Part shown: positions 42,817 to 50,916 of the stretch, in pieces
Numbering within the stretch: position 1 is the stretch's first letter
Layout of the letters: every line of letters starts with the position of its first letter
Origin: Bacteroidota bacterium
Lineage (GTDB): Bacteria; Bacteroidota; Bacteroidia; 2-12-FULL-35-15
Direction: 5' to 3'
Assembly: GCA_017303895.1 (NCBI GenBank)
Contig: JAFLBF010000002.1
Location: 62,001 to 126,000, forward strand
Length of the DNA: 64,000 nt
Notes under the pieces: generated by a model
Told to the model about the DNA's origin: nothing
What the model saw: only the letters and a program-made list of their open reading frames with translations
Databases searched by the model: none
Made by a program: the position numbers and the translations under genes

Positions 42817-43796
42817 AAGTCATTTATACAACCATACTAATCCTGTTTGTTTCCCTTGCCGTTTCAAATGCCCAAGAGCTATTTCCTCATAATGAACCGG
42901 CCAGCTCAATCCCGAAAGGAGTATTTGGAGTTAGGTATTTACAAAAAAATTATCAGGATATTAATGTTATGAAAAATATGTTCGCTTTAAGATTTATGTA
43001 TGGCCTCACCCCCAAACTCTCTATATATTCTACAATAACCACAACCAATCATCATGGTAAAGATTTACCTCCTAATTTGGTGAGTCATACTCATGGCAAT
43101 AACAATACAACTTATTCTTCTGCCACACCTGATCGCGGTTTAAAATATCCCTATTTATTCAGCGGAATTTATTTGTATGCCAAATACCGTTTTATTACCA
43201 TAGATTCAAAAAATACTCATTTCAGAATGGCTGCATACGCAGAGTGGTCGAATGTAAAAGTAGCCCACGATGAAACAGAGCCAAACCTGATGGATGACAC
43301 CAAAGGGTATGGCGGTGGATTAATTTTCACTTACCTGAAAAATCATTTTGCCGTTTCTCTTACTTCAGGAGTAATTATACCCGGTAAATTTCAGGGTAGT
43401 TCACCCGACTCAGCAGGCCCTAATATTCCTACATTAGTTCAATATGGTAAAGCATGGCAAAACAACTTGTCGTTTGGCTATCTTTTATACCCACGCCATT
43501 ACAAAAATTACAAGCAAACCAATATCAATTTGTATGCTGAGTTTATAAGTAAAACTTTTGAGCAGGCAAAGGTTACGCAATACGGTTTTGTGAATGTGCC
43601 GATTAATACACCTTTACTTGAAGCGGGATATTATGTAGAAGTACATCCTGGTATTCAGGGCATATTCAATTCTAATCTTCGGGTTGATCTTTCGGTGGGC
43701 TTCCCCTTGATTAATCGCTCTTATGCTCATTATTACCCAATATTTTATTTAGGGGTTCAACGCTATTTTTTTCGAAAATCAAGAAAAAAAGCATAA
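42813..43796 (+). CDS. Putative outer-membrane protein with His-rich loop
   Basis: 327 aa with signal peptide (to about SNAQ, residue 20) and alternating beta-strand pattern ending in a strand FYLGVQRYFF before a basic tail, an outer-membrane barrel look. A loop near residues 70-90 (NHHGKDLPPNLVSHTHGNNN) is rich in His and Asn. Start overlaps the stop of the exported HMA gene. No known family; a route for metal or another ligand is only an inference. Confidence 0.7.
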   Translation: MKVIYTTILILFVSLAVSNAQELFPHNEPASSIPKGVFGVRYLQKNYQDINVMKNMFALRFMYGLTPKLSIYSTITTTNHHGKDLPPNLVSHTHGNNNTTYSSATPDRGLKYPYLFSGIYLYAKYRFITIDSKNTHFRMAAYAEWSNVKVAHDETEPNLMDDTKGYGGGLIFTYLKNHFAVSLTSGVIIPGKFQGSSPDSAGPNIPTLVQYGKAWQNNLSFGYLLYPRHYKNYKQTNINLYAEFISKTFEQAKVTQYGFVNVPINTPLLEAGYYVEVHPGIQGIFNSNLRVDLSVGFPLINRSYAHYYPIFYLGVQRYFFRKSRKKA

Positions 43797-43842
43797 AACC
43801 CTCTTATTAATTTATAATAAGTAATTTTACAGCATATCCGAA

Positions 43843-44214
43843 ATGAATAGAATTTGCCTCATATTAGCCCTCACAGGAGTTTTAATGCAAAATTTCGGAA
43901 AGGTGTTTATTCTATTGAACTTTGAACTTAACAGGGATTACATTGCAAAGAGTTTATGTGTAAAAAAAGATATTCCCAATAATTCCTGTAAAGGAAAATG
44001 CCATTTAAAAAAAGAATTGGATAAAGAAGAAAAGAAGGAACAATCGCCTGCTAATCCTATTAAAGAAAAAGAAGTAATTCAATTTTTTTCTGAATTCAAT
44101 TCAGGAATTAGATTGTTCAATCCCTCCATTACAAATGAATTAACGTCTATTTATTTTTTCTCTCTTTCAGAAAAGCATCTCCATTCTATTTTTCACCCGC
44201 CACAATCTTGCTAA
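43843..44214 (+). CDS. Unrecognised small protein with CKGKC motif
   Basis: 123 aa, N-terminal membrane helix (about 4-22), then NFELNRDYIAKSLCVKKDIPNNSCKGKCHLKKELDKEE. The pattern N.E.NR.YIA..LC....P...C.GKC.L is conserved in many Bacteroidota proteins of unknown function near outer-membrane and copper genes. Extracytoplasmic metal or thiol function is a guess. Lies between two outer-membrane protein genes, 46 bp after the first. Confidence 0.7.
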   Translation: MNRICLILALTGVLMQNFGKVFILLNFELNRDYIAKSLCVKKDIPNNSCKGKCHLKKELDKEEKKEQSPANPIKEKEVIQFFSEFNSGIRLFNPSITNELTSIYFFSLSEKHLHSIFHPPQSC

Positions 44215-44264
44215 TTATTTTCTATAAAGCAAATTATGTTTTTGCTTTCAATTTTAACGCAGCA

Positions 44265-44285
44265 CACTTCTTTAGTTTAGAAGTG
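44265..44285. repeat. 7-bp hairpin upstream of the CACC outer-membrane protein gene
   Basis: CACTTCT pairs with AGAAGTG over a 7-nt loop, 35 bases before the next start. Could be a 5'-UTR element or an operator half-site pair. Confidence 0.4.
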
Positions 44286-44320
44286 GTGACTGTATAGTAT
44301 TAATTATAAAAAAATTAGCA

Positions 44321-45271
44321 ATGAAAAAAATATTCATTGTGGCTGTTATTTTATTAGCCACATTTAATCAGGCATTCAGTCAATGTGCCTGTTGTGCCGG
44401 AGCGGGTTCGGCATTAAATACAGATAACAATAATGGGGCTTTTACCCTTAAGAAAAAAAAGCTTTCAATAGAGGCTTATGGCGATTACAGAACCATAATG
44501 GTTGATGAAGAAGGTGGAGATCATGGCGCACCTGCCGGTGTAGATTCAACCGTAGAAGAAGAAACTCCTTTAAAAAGCATGCTTATCAATTCTTTTGGGA
44601 TTCGGTATGGCATTACTGATAAAATTACCATATCCGCTTTATTACCGTATGTTATTTTAAACACAGACAAAGGAAGTGATAACGGATTGGGTGATCTTAT
44701 TCTACTAAGCACTTTTAACCTGTACCAGAAAAGAAATTTCAATCTTGCATTATCAGCAGGCGTTGAGTTTCCAACCGGAGTAAAAAAAGGTTCTTCGTTT
44801 GATGAAACAACCGTTGTAGTCGGCTCAGGTTCATTCGATCCTATATTAAGCCTTGCTGCATCAAAAAAGTGGAACAAGCTCACACTTATGGGAAGTGCAT
44901 TGCACCGCTATACAACTAAAGGATTCGACAATACAACATACAGTAGTGTGTCATTACAAAACCTGTTGGTTTCATACAACATAAAAGGTCATGGCACATC
45001 TTGTCAAAGCGATAGTGTATGCGTTAAACATAATTGTAATTGGTCTGTTTCTGCGGGTTATTACGGTGAATGGCTTGGGCAAATTCAGGAAGAAGATAAA
45101 GTGGATGAAAACTCCGGTTATTATTTAGGGTTTGCCACTTTAGGTACAAATTTATCATTCAAAAAATGGAGTATTCCATTGACATTTTCTTATCCTGTTT
45201 TTCAGCATGTGAATGGCGACCAAAACAATGCAGGATTAAGGTTCAGAATGGGAATTATAAAAATGTTTTAG
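44321..45271 (+). CDS. Outer-membrane transporter-like protein with N-terminal CACC
   Basis: 316 aa: signal peptide (to about AFSQ, residue 20), mature start CACCAGAG, so four clustered Cys/Ala residues at the very N-terminus, then a barrel-like body (FGIRYGITDKITISALLPYVIL, NFNLALSAGVEFPTGVKKGSSF, WSVSAGYYGEWLGQ) that resembles the transporter family of MetA-type outer-membrane proteins, ending FRMGIIKMF. A metal-related role is suggested by the CACC start and by the neighbours. Ends at a strong terminator. Confidence 0.72.
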   Translation: MKKIFIVAVILLATFNQAFSQCACCAGAGSALNTDNNNGAFTLKKKKLSIEAYGDYRTIMVDEEGGDHGAPAGVDSTVEEETPLKSMLINSFGIRYGITDKITISALLPYVILNTDKGSDNGLGDLILLSTFNLYQKRNFNLALSAGVEFPTGVKKGSSFDETTVVVGSGSFDPILSLAASKKWNKLTLMGSALHRYTTKGFDNTTYSSVSLQNLLVSYNIKGHGTSCQSDSVCVKHNCNWSVSAGYYGEWLGQIQEEDKVDENSGYYLGFATLGTNLSFKKWSIPLTFSYPVFQHVNGDQNNAGLRFRMGIIKMF

Positions 45272-45279
45272 TTATTTAA

Positions 45280-45315
45280 AAACAGTCCTGTCAGTTTTTT
45301 GTGGCAGGACTGTTT
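45280..45315 (+). terminator. Rho-independent terminator
   Basis: 14-bp stem AAACAGTCCTGTCA / TGGCAGGACTGTTT (one G-U pair) with an 8-nt loop, just after the CACC-protein gene. Confidence 0.8.
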
Positions 45316-45346
45316 ATCAAACCGTTTTTAAATATATCTGCTAAAA

Positions 45347-45721
45347 ATGAAAACAACAATTAAAATCCTGATCGCAATTCTTTCAATAGTAGCCATTTCA
45401 TCTTGTAAAAAAGAAGGTACTGGAGGCAAAGCATCAGTAACAGGAAGGATTCTACATCATTCGCTGCCTGTTCCCAACGCCACTGTTTATATTAAATATG
45501 GAACAAAGGAATTTCCAGGAACAGATCCATCGGCTTACGATGCAAGTGTAATAGCCGGTTCAGATGCAAAATATACGTTTAATGATTTAAGAAAAGGGAA
45601 CTATTATCTCTTTTCTATTGGTTATGATACTGCTATTTCTCAAGCCGTAAGAGGCGGAATACCCATTGGAATAAAATCCAAAACCGAAAGTTTAACATCA
45701 GACATTCCAGTTACAGAATGA
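45347..45721 (+). CDS. Small regulatory-domain-like lipoprotein
   Basis: 124 aa: lipobox AISSC (Cys about 20), followed by a carboxypeptidase-regulatory-like/transthyretin fold: GKASVTGRILHHSLPVPNATVYIKYG, then YTFNDLRKGNYYLFSIGYD. These domains often decorate surface proteins. A close paralogue at 50517 is broken by an in-frame stop. Placed after a terminator, before the FG-GAP protein. Confidence 0.75.
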   Translation: MKTTIKILIAILSIVAISSCKKEGTGGKASVTGRILHHSLPVPNATVYIKYGTKEFPGTDPSAYDASVIAGSDAKYTFNDLRKGNYYLFSIGYDTAISQAVRGGIPIGIKSKTESLTSDIPVTE

Positions 45722-45791
45722 AAGAAAATAATTTTTATATCCTATTCATTGTGTTGCTGGTTACCTCCCAATTTTTATCACTATATTAGCT

Positions 45792-48101
45792 ATGAAATTA
45801 AACATCAAACACATGCAATTTTTAAAAAATCTTAGCATTTATTGCTTTCTTCTTTTCTCCCTTTCGATTAATGCTCAACCATTTTTTCAATGGGATAATT
45901 CGATTCAGGTAAAACTGAGTTCATCTTACATTAAAAATCCTTGGGCTGGAGGTTTGAATTTTGTTCAGGTATCGGAAATTGATATGAATATGGATGGCAA
46001 AAAGGACCTATTTGTTTTTGACAGAACAGGAAATATGATTCGAACATTTATAAACAATGGTACAGTTGGAACCGTTGACTACACTTACGATCCTTTTTAT
46101 GAGACGAGTTTTCCAAAGATAAATTCCTGGGCATTGTTGGCAGATTATAATTGTGATGGAAAAGAGGATATATATTGCTATTCTTCTTTGGGTGGAGGAT
46201 TTGATATTTATAAAAACACTTCAACTTCAACAATTCTGCAGTTTACAAAAATAGTTACAAAGCAACAATCCAATTATTCTCCTCCGAGTGGTTCACCATC
46301 AAGCTTATATATGAGCCCTGTTGATATCCCTGCAATAAGTGACATTGACAACGATGGAGATCTTGACATTATTACGTTCGCTATTGGAGGAACTCGCATG
46401 GAATATCATAAAAATATGAGCATGGAGCTTTTTGGAACATGTGATAGTTTGCGATTTGATGTTGCAAACCATTGCTGGGGATATGCTGCTGAAAATGCAT
46501 TAAGTAATGATTACACCATATTTGATACATGTAGCACAAATGTGTCGTCACCAGAATTCCCTCTTTACGAAGCAGGAACACGTGAACCTGTAAGACATGC
46601 CGGCTCATGCCAACTTTGTTTAGATCTTGATGCTGATGGAGATAAAGATTTTGTTGCCGGTGACATTTCTTTTAGAACCCTTACTATGTTAACAAATGGC
46701 GGCACTCCAACAGATGGTAGTTTTGTAGCAATTGATACTGCTTTCCCATCCAACAATAGCAGTACCACTGCGATCAATCTCACAATTTATCCTTGTGCCT
46801 TTTATGTAGATGTTAATTTTGATGGTGCAAAAGATTTAATAGTTAGTCCGAGTGCTCCAAATGTTTCAGAAAATTTCAACAGTGTAGTTTTTTATTCCAA
46901 CAGTGGCACAACTAACTTTCCGATATTTCAGCATGAACAAAATAATTTATTGCAAGATAATATGATTGATGTTGGTGAAGGTGCTTATCCTGCATTTTTT
47001 GATTACGACAACGATGGATTGAAAGACATGTTCATTGGAAATTACAAGTATTATGGCACTTCAAGCGGACAAAATAAAATTGCACAATTTAGAAATATCG
47101 GAACATTAACATCTCCTGAGTTTCAATTAGTCACAAGAGATTATGATGGATATGACGGAAGTTCAAGCCCATTAAGTGCCCTTGCAATTGCTAATCCTGT
47201 CCCTGCGTTTGGCGACATGGATAATGATGGTGATGCAGATATGTTTATTGGTGCATATGATGGAAAGATTCATTATTTCAAGAATATTGCTAGTTCGGGA
47301 GCGTTAGCGCATTTTGTTCTTACATCTGCGAATTTTAAAAACTCATCAGGCAGAGTAATTGATGTTGGTGATTTTGCAAGTCCTCAGATTGCCGACATCG
47401 ATGGTGATGGCCAAAATGATCTTATCATAGGTGCAAGAAATGGAAAATTGGCATATTACAATTATTCTGGAAGCACAACAATACCAATACTGGATTCGGT
47501 TTCACATTTCTTCGGAGGTGTTCAAGTGAGTGAACCTCTTATGATTACTGGTTATAGCTATCCATTTATCTTCAAACAAGGTAGCGTTTCTAAACTACTT
47601 GTAGGCTCAGAAAGTGGATATATGCGCTTTTATGACAATATTGATGCGAACCTTACTGGGACATTTAATTTGGTTGACTCAGCTTATCTGAATATATGGC
47701 AAGGAACAAGAGTTGCTCCTACAGGTGCTGACATGAATAACGATGGATTTATGGATCTTTTGATTGGGAATTATCAAGGAGGCGTGTCTTATTTCAAAGG
47801 TGTCAGTAGTATATCAGTAGCAGAGATAGAAGATGTTAATGATTGGAAAGTAGATGTATTTCCTAATCCTGCAAATGATTATTTTACCATTAAAATTATC
47901 GGTGAGGAGAATGCAAGCTATTCTTTTGAGTTATATAATCTTCTCGGTCAGTCGATATTCAAAAAACGAATAACAAGTAATGCGGAAACTATAAATACAG
48001 AAAGCATACCACAAGGCGTTTATATCTGCAAAGTATATAAATTGTCTGATGAGCATACTAAAATGAACTTTATTGCAAAACGTATTGTAATTACTCGTTG
48101 A
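45792..48101 (+). CDS. FG-GAP/VCBS repeat protein with T9SS sorting domain
   Basis: 769 aa. Signal peptide (to about INAQ), then repeated calcium-binding-loop units typical of FG-GAP/VCBS propellers (DMNMDGKKDLFVFD, DIDNDGDLDIITF, DMDNDGDADMFIG, DIDGDGQNDLIIG, DMNNDGFMDLLIG), at least eight Asp-rich blades, then a T9SS type A end (VFPNPANDYFTIKI, GVYICKVYKL). A secreted surface propeller, ligand unknown. A second ATG at 45813 may be the true start, because a TATATTAG -7-like box lies directly before 45792. Followed by a cytochrome-like propeller gene whose reading frame begins at once. Confidence 0.88.
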   Translation: MKLNIKHMQFLKNLSIYCFLLFSLSINAQPFFQWDNSIQVKLSSSYIKNPWAGGLNFVQVSEIDMNMDGKKDLFVFDRTGNMIRTFINNGTVGTVDYTYDPFYETSFPKINSWALLADYNCDGKEDIYCYSSLGGGFDIYKNTSTSTILQFTKIVTKQQSNYSPPSGSPSSLYMSPVDIPAISDIDNDGDLDIITFAIGGTRMEYHKNMSMELFGTCDSLRFDVANHCWGYAAENALSNDYTIFDTCSTNVSSPEFPLYEAGTREPVRHAGSCQLCLDLDADGDKDFVAGDISFRTLTMLTNGGTPTDGSFVAIDTAFPSNNSSTTAINLTIYPCAFYVDVNFDGAKDLIVSPSAPNVSENFNSVVFYSNSGTTNFPIFQHEQNNLLQDNMIDVGEGAYPAFFDYDNDGLKDMFIGNYKYYGTSSGQNKIAQFRNIGTLTSPEFQLVTRDYDGYDGSSSPLSALAIANPVPAFGDMDNDGDADMFIGAYDGKIHYFKNIASSGALAHFVLTSANFKNSSGRVIDVGDFASPQIADIDGDGQNDLIIGARNGKLAYYNYSGSTTIPILDSVSHFFGGVQVSEPLMITGYSYPFIFKQGSVSKLLVGSESGYMRFYDNIDANLTGTFNLVDSAYLNIWQGTRVAPTGADMNNDGFMDLLIGNYQGGVSYFKGVSSISVAEIEDVNDWKVDVFPNPANDYFTIKIIGEENASYSFELYNLLGQSIFKKRITSNAETINTESIPQGVYICKVYKLSDEHTKMNFIAKRIVITR

Positions 48102-48127
48102 TCACTTTTACAAAAACTGCCAAAGCC

Positions 48128-49603
48128 ATGAAGAAAATAGCTACATACACCTTTTATCTCTGTTCAGTGATTGTTTGCACAATGATATTCAACACCTGTG
48201 CTTATGAGAAAGGCATTCCCGATCGAGGAGAGTATCCCGATGATGTAGGGAAACTTATTTATACAAAATGTGCTACTTCAGGTTGCCACACGGATCAAAG
48301 TAAAGATGCAGCAGCAGGTTTATCACTGATTAGCTGGAATAAATTATTTGAAGGCGGGAACAGTGGTCCTTCTGTAATACCCTATCGACATGATTATAGC
48401 ACTTTGTTTTATTATACAAATCATTTTTCAGATTTAGGAGTAACATTATTGCCAACTATGCCATTTAATGAGGCTCCTCTTAGTCGTGAGGAAGTAATTT
48501 TGTTAAGGGATTGGATCAATTCCGGAGCTCCTAATCGTGAGGGATTTGTCAAATTTTCTGATAACCCCTCTAGGAAAAAATTTTATGTTGCAAACCAAGG
48601 CTGTGATGTTGTAACTGTGTTCGATCAAAGCACTCTCTTGCCAATGCGATATATAAATGTGTTTAACGATGCTGGAACGCAATCACCGCATATGATAAGG
48701 GTTTCGCCTGACGGGCAATTTTGGTATGTGACTGGATTGGCAGGAAACTATTTAGAAAAATACAGAACAAGCGATGACACTTTCGTTTCGCGTGCATTAA
48801 TAGGAAGTGGATACTGGAATACATTTGTAATCTCATCCGATTCGCAAAATGCTTATTGTGTGGACTTAAGTCCAACAGGAGCAAAGATCGCTTCCGTGAA
48901 TCTGACCACAATGGCTCCAACTATTCAGGCTGGTTTTATTTTCCCGCATGGCTCAGCTTTAAATTTTACAAATGATACACTTTATGTTACTCAACAAGTC
49001 AATAGCAATAAATTGTATAAAATTCCGATTGCTGATTTCAGTGCCTATTCAGAAGTGAATCTCTTCACAACTCCTCCTGCATCATTTATTAATGCGCACG
49101 AAATAGAATTCAGTCCTGATGGCAGTAAATATGTAGTAACCTGTCAAAGTAGTACAAGCCCTGAGGTGCGAATTTTTCAAACCATTAATGACTCACTGCT
49201 CGCAATTATACCAGTAGGCCCTTTACCTTCTGAAATCAGTTTTTCTACTTCTACGGATTACTGCTTTATAACTTGTACAGAGGATACAACTAACTTTTCA
49301 GGCAAGCGTGGCTCTGTAGCTGTTATCAATTACGAAAATAATACTTTTGTGAAATACATTTATGCCGGTCATCAGCCTCATGGTGTTGAAGTAGATGACT
49401 CAAAGAAAATCGTTTACATATCCAATAGAAATGCTACTAGCGATGGCCCTGCTCCACATCATTCATCTGCATGCGGAGGAAGAAATGGAAACGTTTCATT
49501 TATAGATTTAAATACACTAGATATGGTGCCTTCTGAGAATGGATACGGAATAAAAAAAGTAGAAGTATCTGTGGATCCATACTCCGTTGCCATTCGCCAT
49601 TAA
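48128..49603 (+). CDS. c-type cytochrome / YncE-like beta-propeller lipoprotein
   Basis: 491 aa from ATG 48128 (lipobox IFNTC, Cys about 23). Residues about 30-140 resemble a planctomycete-type cytochrome domain with a CATSGCH haem motif (CX4CH rather than CXXCH) and MPFNEAPLSREEVILLRDWINSGAP. Residues about 155-490 form a YVTN/YncE-like propeller (KFYVANQGCDVVTVFDQSTL, GHQPHGVEVDDSKKIVYISNR). A periplasmic or surface electron-transfer or substrate-binding protein. Upstream start TTG at 48098 rejected. Same transcript as the FG-GAP gene. Confidence 0.85.
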   Translation: MKKIATYTFYLCSVIVCTMIFNTCAYEKGIPDRGEYPDDVGKLIYTKCATSGCHTDQSKDAAAGLSLISWNKLFEGGNSGPSVIPYRHDYSTLFYYTNHFSDLGVTLLPTMPFNEAPLSREEVILLRDWINSGAPNREGFVKFSDNPSRKKFYVANQGCDVVTVFDQSTLLPMRYINVFNDAGTQSPHMIRVSPDGQFWYVTGLAGNYLEKYRTSDDTFVSRALIGSGYWNTFVISSDSQNAYCVDLSPTGAKIASVNLTTMAPTIQAGFIFPHGSALNFTNDTLYVTQQVNSNKLYKIPIADFSAYSEVNLFTTPPASFINAHEIEFSPDGSKYVVTCQSSTSPEVRIFQTINDSLLAIIPVGPLPSEISFSTSTDYCFITCTEDTTNFSGKRGSVAVINYENNTFVKYIYAGHQPHGVEVDDSKKIVYISNRNATSDGPAPHHSSACGGRNGNVSFIDLNTLDMVPSENGYGIKKVEVSVDPYSVAIRH

Positions 49604-49636
49604 TATACTTGTAGTGTTTATTTTAAGTTTTTTTGT

Positions 49637-50488
49637 TTGATGATTAGCCATAAAAAATATATAACCCTTTTGCTAAGTATTATTAGTATGAAAATTTGTG
49701 TTTCTCAAACGGAAGCAAAATCATCGAAACGAAAACCCACCTATTATATTGGCTGGGGTTATAATCGCGACTGGTATAGTAAAGGAAATGTAAGATTACA
49801 AAGTGAAAGCGGCAACCCCCAATTAATAAAAGGAACATATTATTCTTACGATTTTACCGTTTATAATGCTACCGCCCATGATAGACCTAATTTTGAAGAC
49901 ATTCCGGATATTGCAAACATTACAATTCCGCAGTTCAGTGTACGGTTAGGTGCTTTTTTTAATAACAAAAGGGACTTAGGATTTGAATTAAATTATGACC
50001 ATGCTAAATATGTGGTTGACGATTACCAGAAAGTAAGAGTAAAAGGCCATGTGAACGGACAATATTTTGATAAAGATACAATCTTGGATCCAACTAATTT
50101 TTTACATTATGAACATACCGATGGAGCCAATTTTTTTATGTTCACAGTCATTAAAAGATGGAAACTAAAAGAATCGAAAAATTTAAAAAATAATATTGGA
50201 TTTATTTTGAAACCGGGTTTTGGATTCGTTTATCCCAGAACCGATGTTACACTTTTTGGTAACAGAGTCAATAATGGATGGAAAGTTTCGGGCATTGTAG
50301 GTGGAGTTGAAACAGGCTTTAGAGCAGAGTTTTTAAAAAATGGGTACATTGAACTTACTGGCAAAGGGGGGTATGCAAATTATATTAATACATTAGTTCA
50401 AGGTAGAGGCAATGGTAAAGCCAGCAATTCTTTTTGGTTTTTTGAAGCAATCTTAATTCTTGGATATCAATTTCAATTTGGAAAATAA
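49637..50488 (+). CDS. Putative outer-membrane beta-barrel protein
   Basis: 283 aa: signal peptide (to about VSQ, residue 23), then alternating strands (YYIGWGYNRDWYSKGNVRL, LGFELNYDHAKYVVDD, YIELTGKGGYANYI) ending in FFEAILILGYQFQFGK, a classic C-terminal barrel strand. Similar unnamed barrel proteins occur in Bacteroidota near lipid or surface genes. It may be the outer-membrane partner of the two preceding propeller proteins. Confidence 0.7.
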   Translation: MMISHKKYITLLLSIISMKICVSQTEAKSSKRKPTYYIGWGYNRDWYSKGNVRLQSESGNPQLIKGTYYSYDFTVYNATAHDRPNFEDIPDIANITIPQFSVRLGAFFNNKRDLGFELNYDHAKYVVDDYQKVRVKGHVNGQYFDKDTILDPTNFLHYEHTDGANFFMFTVIKRWKLKESKNLKNNIGFILKPGFGFVYPRTDVTLFGNRVNNGWKVSGIVGGVETGFRAEFLKNGYIELTGKGGYANYINTLVQGRGNGKASNSFWFFEAILILGYQFQFGK

Positions 50489-50516
50489 ATAATCAAATAT
50501 CAAAAAAATAAAAAGC

Positions 50517-50903
50517 ATGAAAACAAAAAGCATTTTTTCAACACTGATAATTCTCTCTGTAATGTTCTTGTCTATTAGCTGTAAAAAGGAAGGCACAGGA
50601 GGAAAAGCAACAATCACAGGTATTGCAAGGCATCACTCTACCCCAATCGCAAATGCTGTAATTTATATTAAATACGGTGCAACAGAATTTCCTGGTCCAG
50701 ACCCTTCAAGTTATGATTTAAGTGTAACTGCTGATGCAAATGGTAAATAGGAATTTAGCGGAATGAACAAAGGCGACTATTATTTATATGGGATAGGTTA
50801 CGATCCAGCTCCGGCAGCAATCGTATCTGGTGGTACATCTGTATCAATTAAATGGGCAGACAGAAAAAAGACAACAACCGTTGATATAGCTATTACGGAA
50901 TAA
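50517..50903 (+). pseudogene. Small lipoprotein paralogue interrupted by an in-frame TAG
   Basis: Same layout as 45347-45721: lipobox (LSISC), GGKATITGIARHHSTPIANAVIYIKYG, then after TAG at 50748-50750 the frame continues without shift as EFSGMNKGDYYLYGIGYD to TAA 50901-50903. The paralogue has Tyr where the TAG stands, a one-base change. Either a true nonsense mutation giving a 77-aa stub or a sequencing error. Confidence 0.8.
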
Positions 50904-50916
50904 AAAAATAATACAA

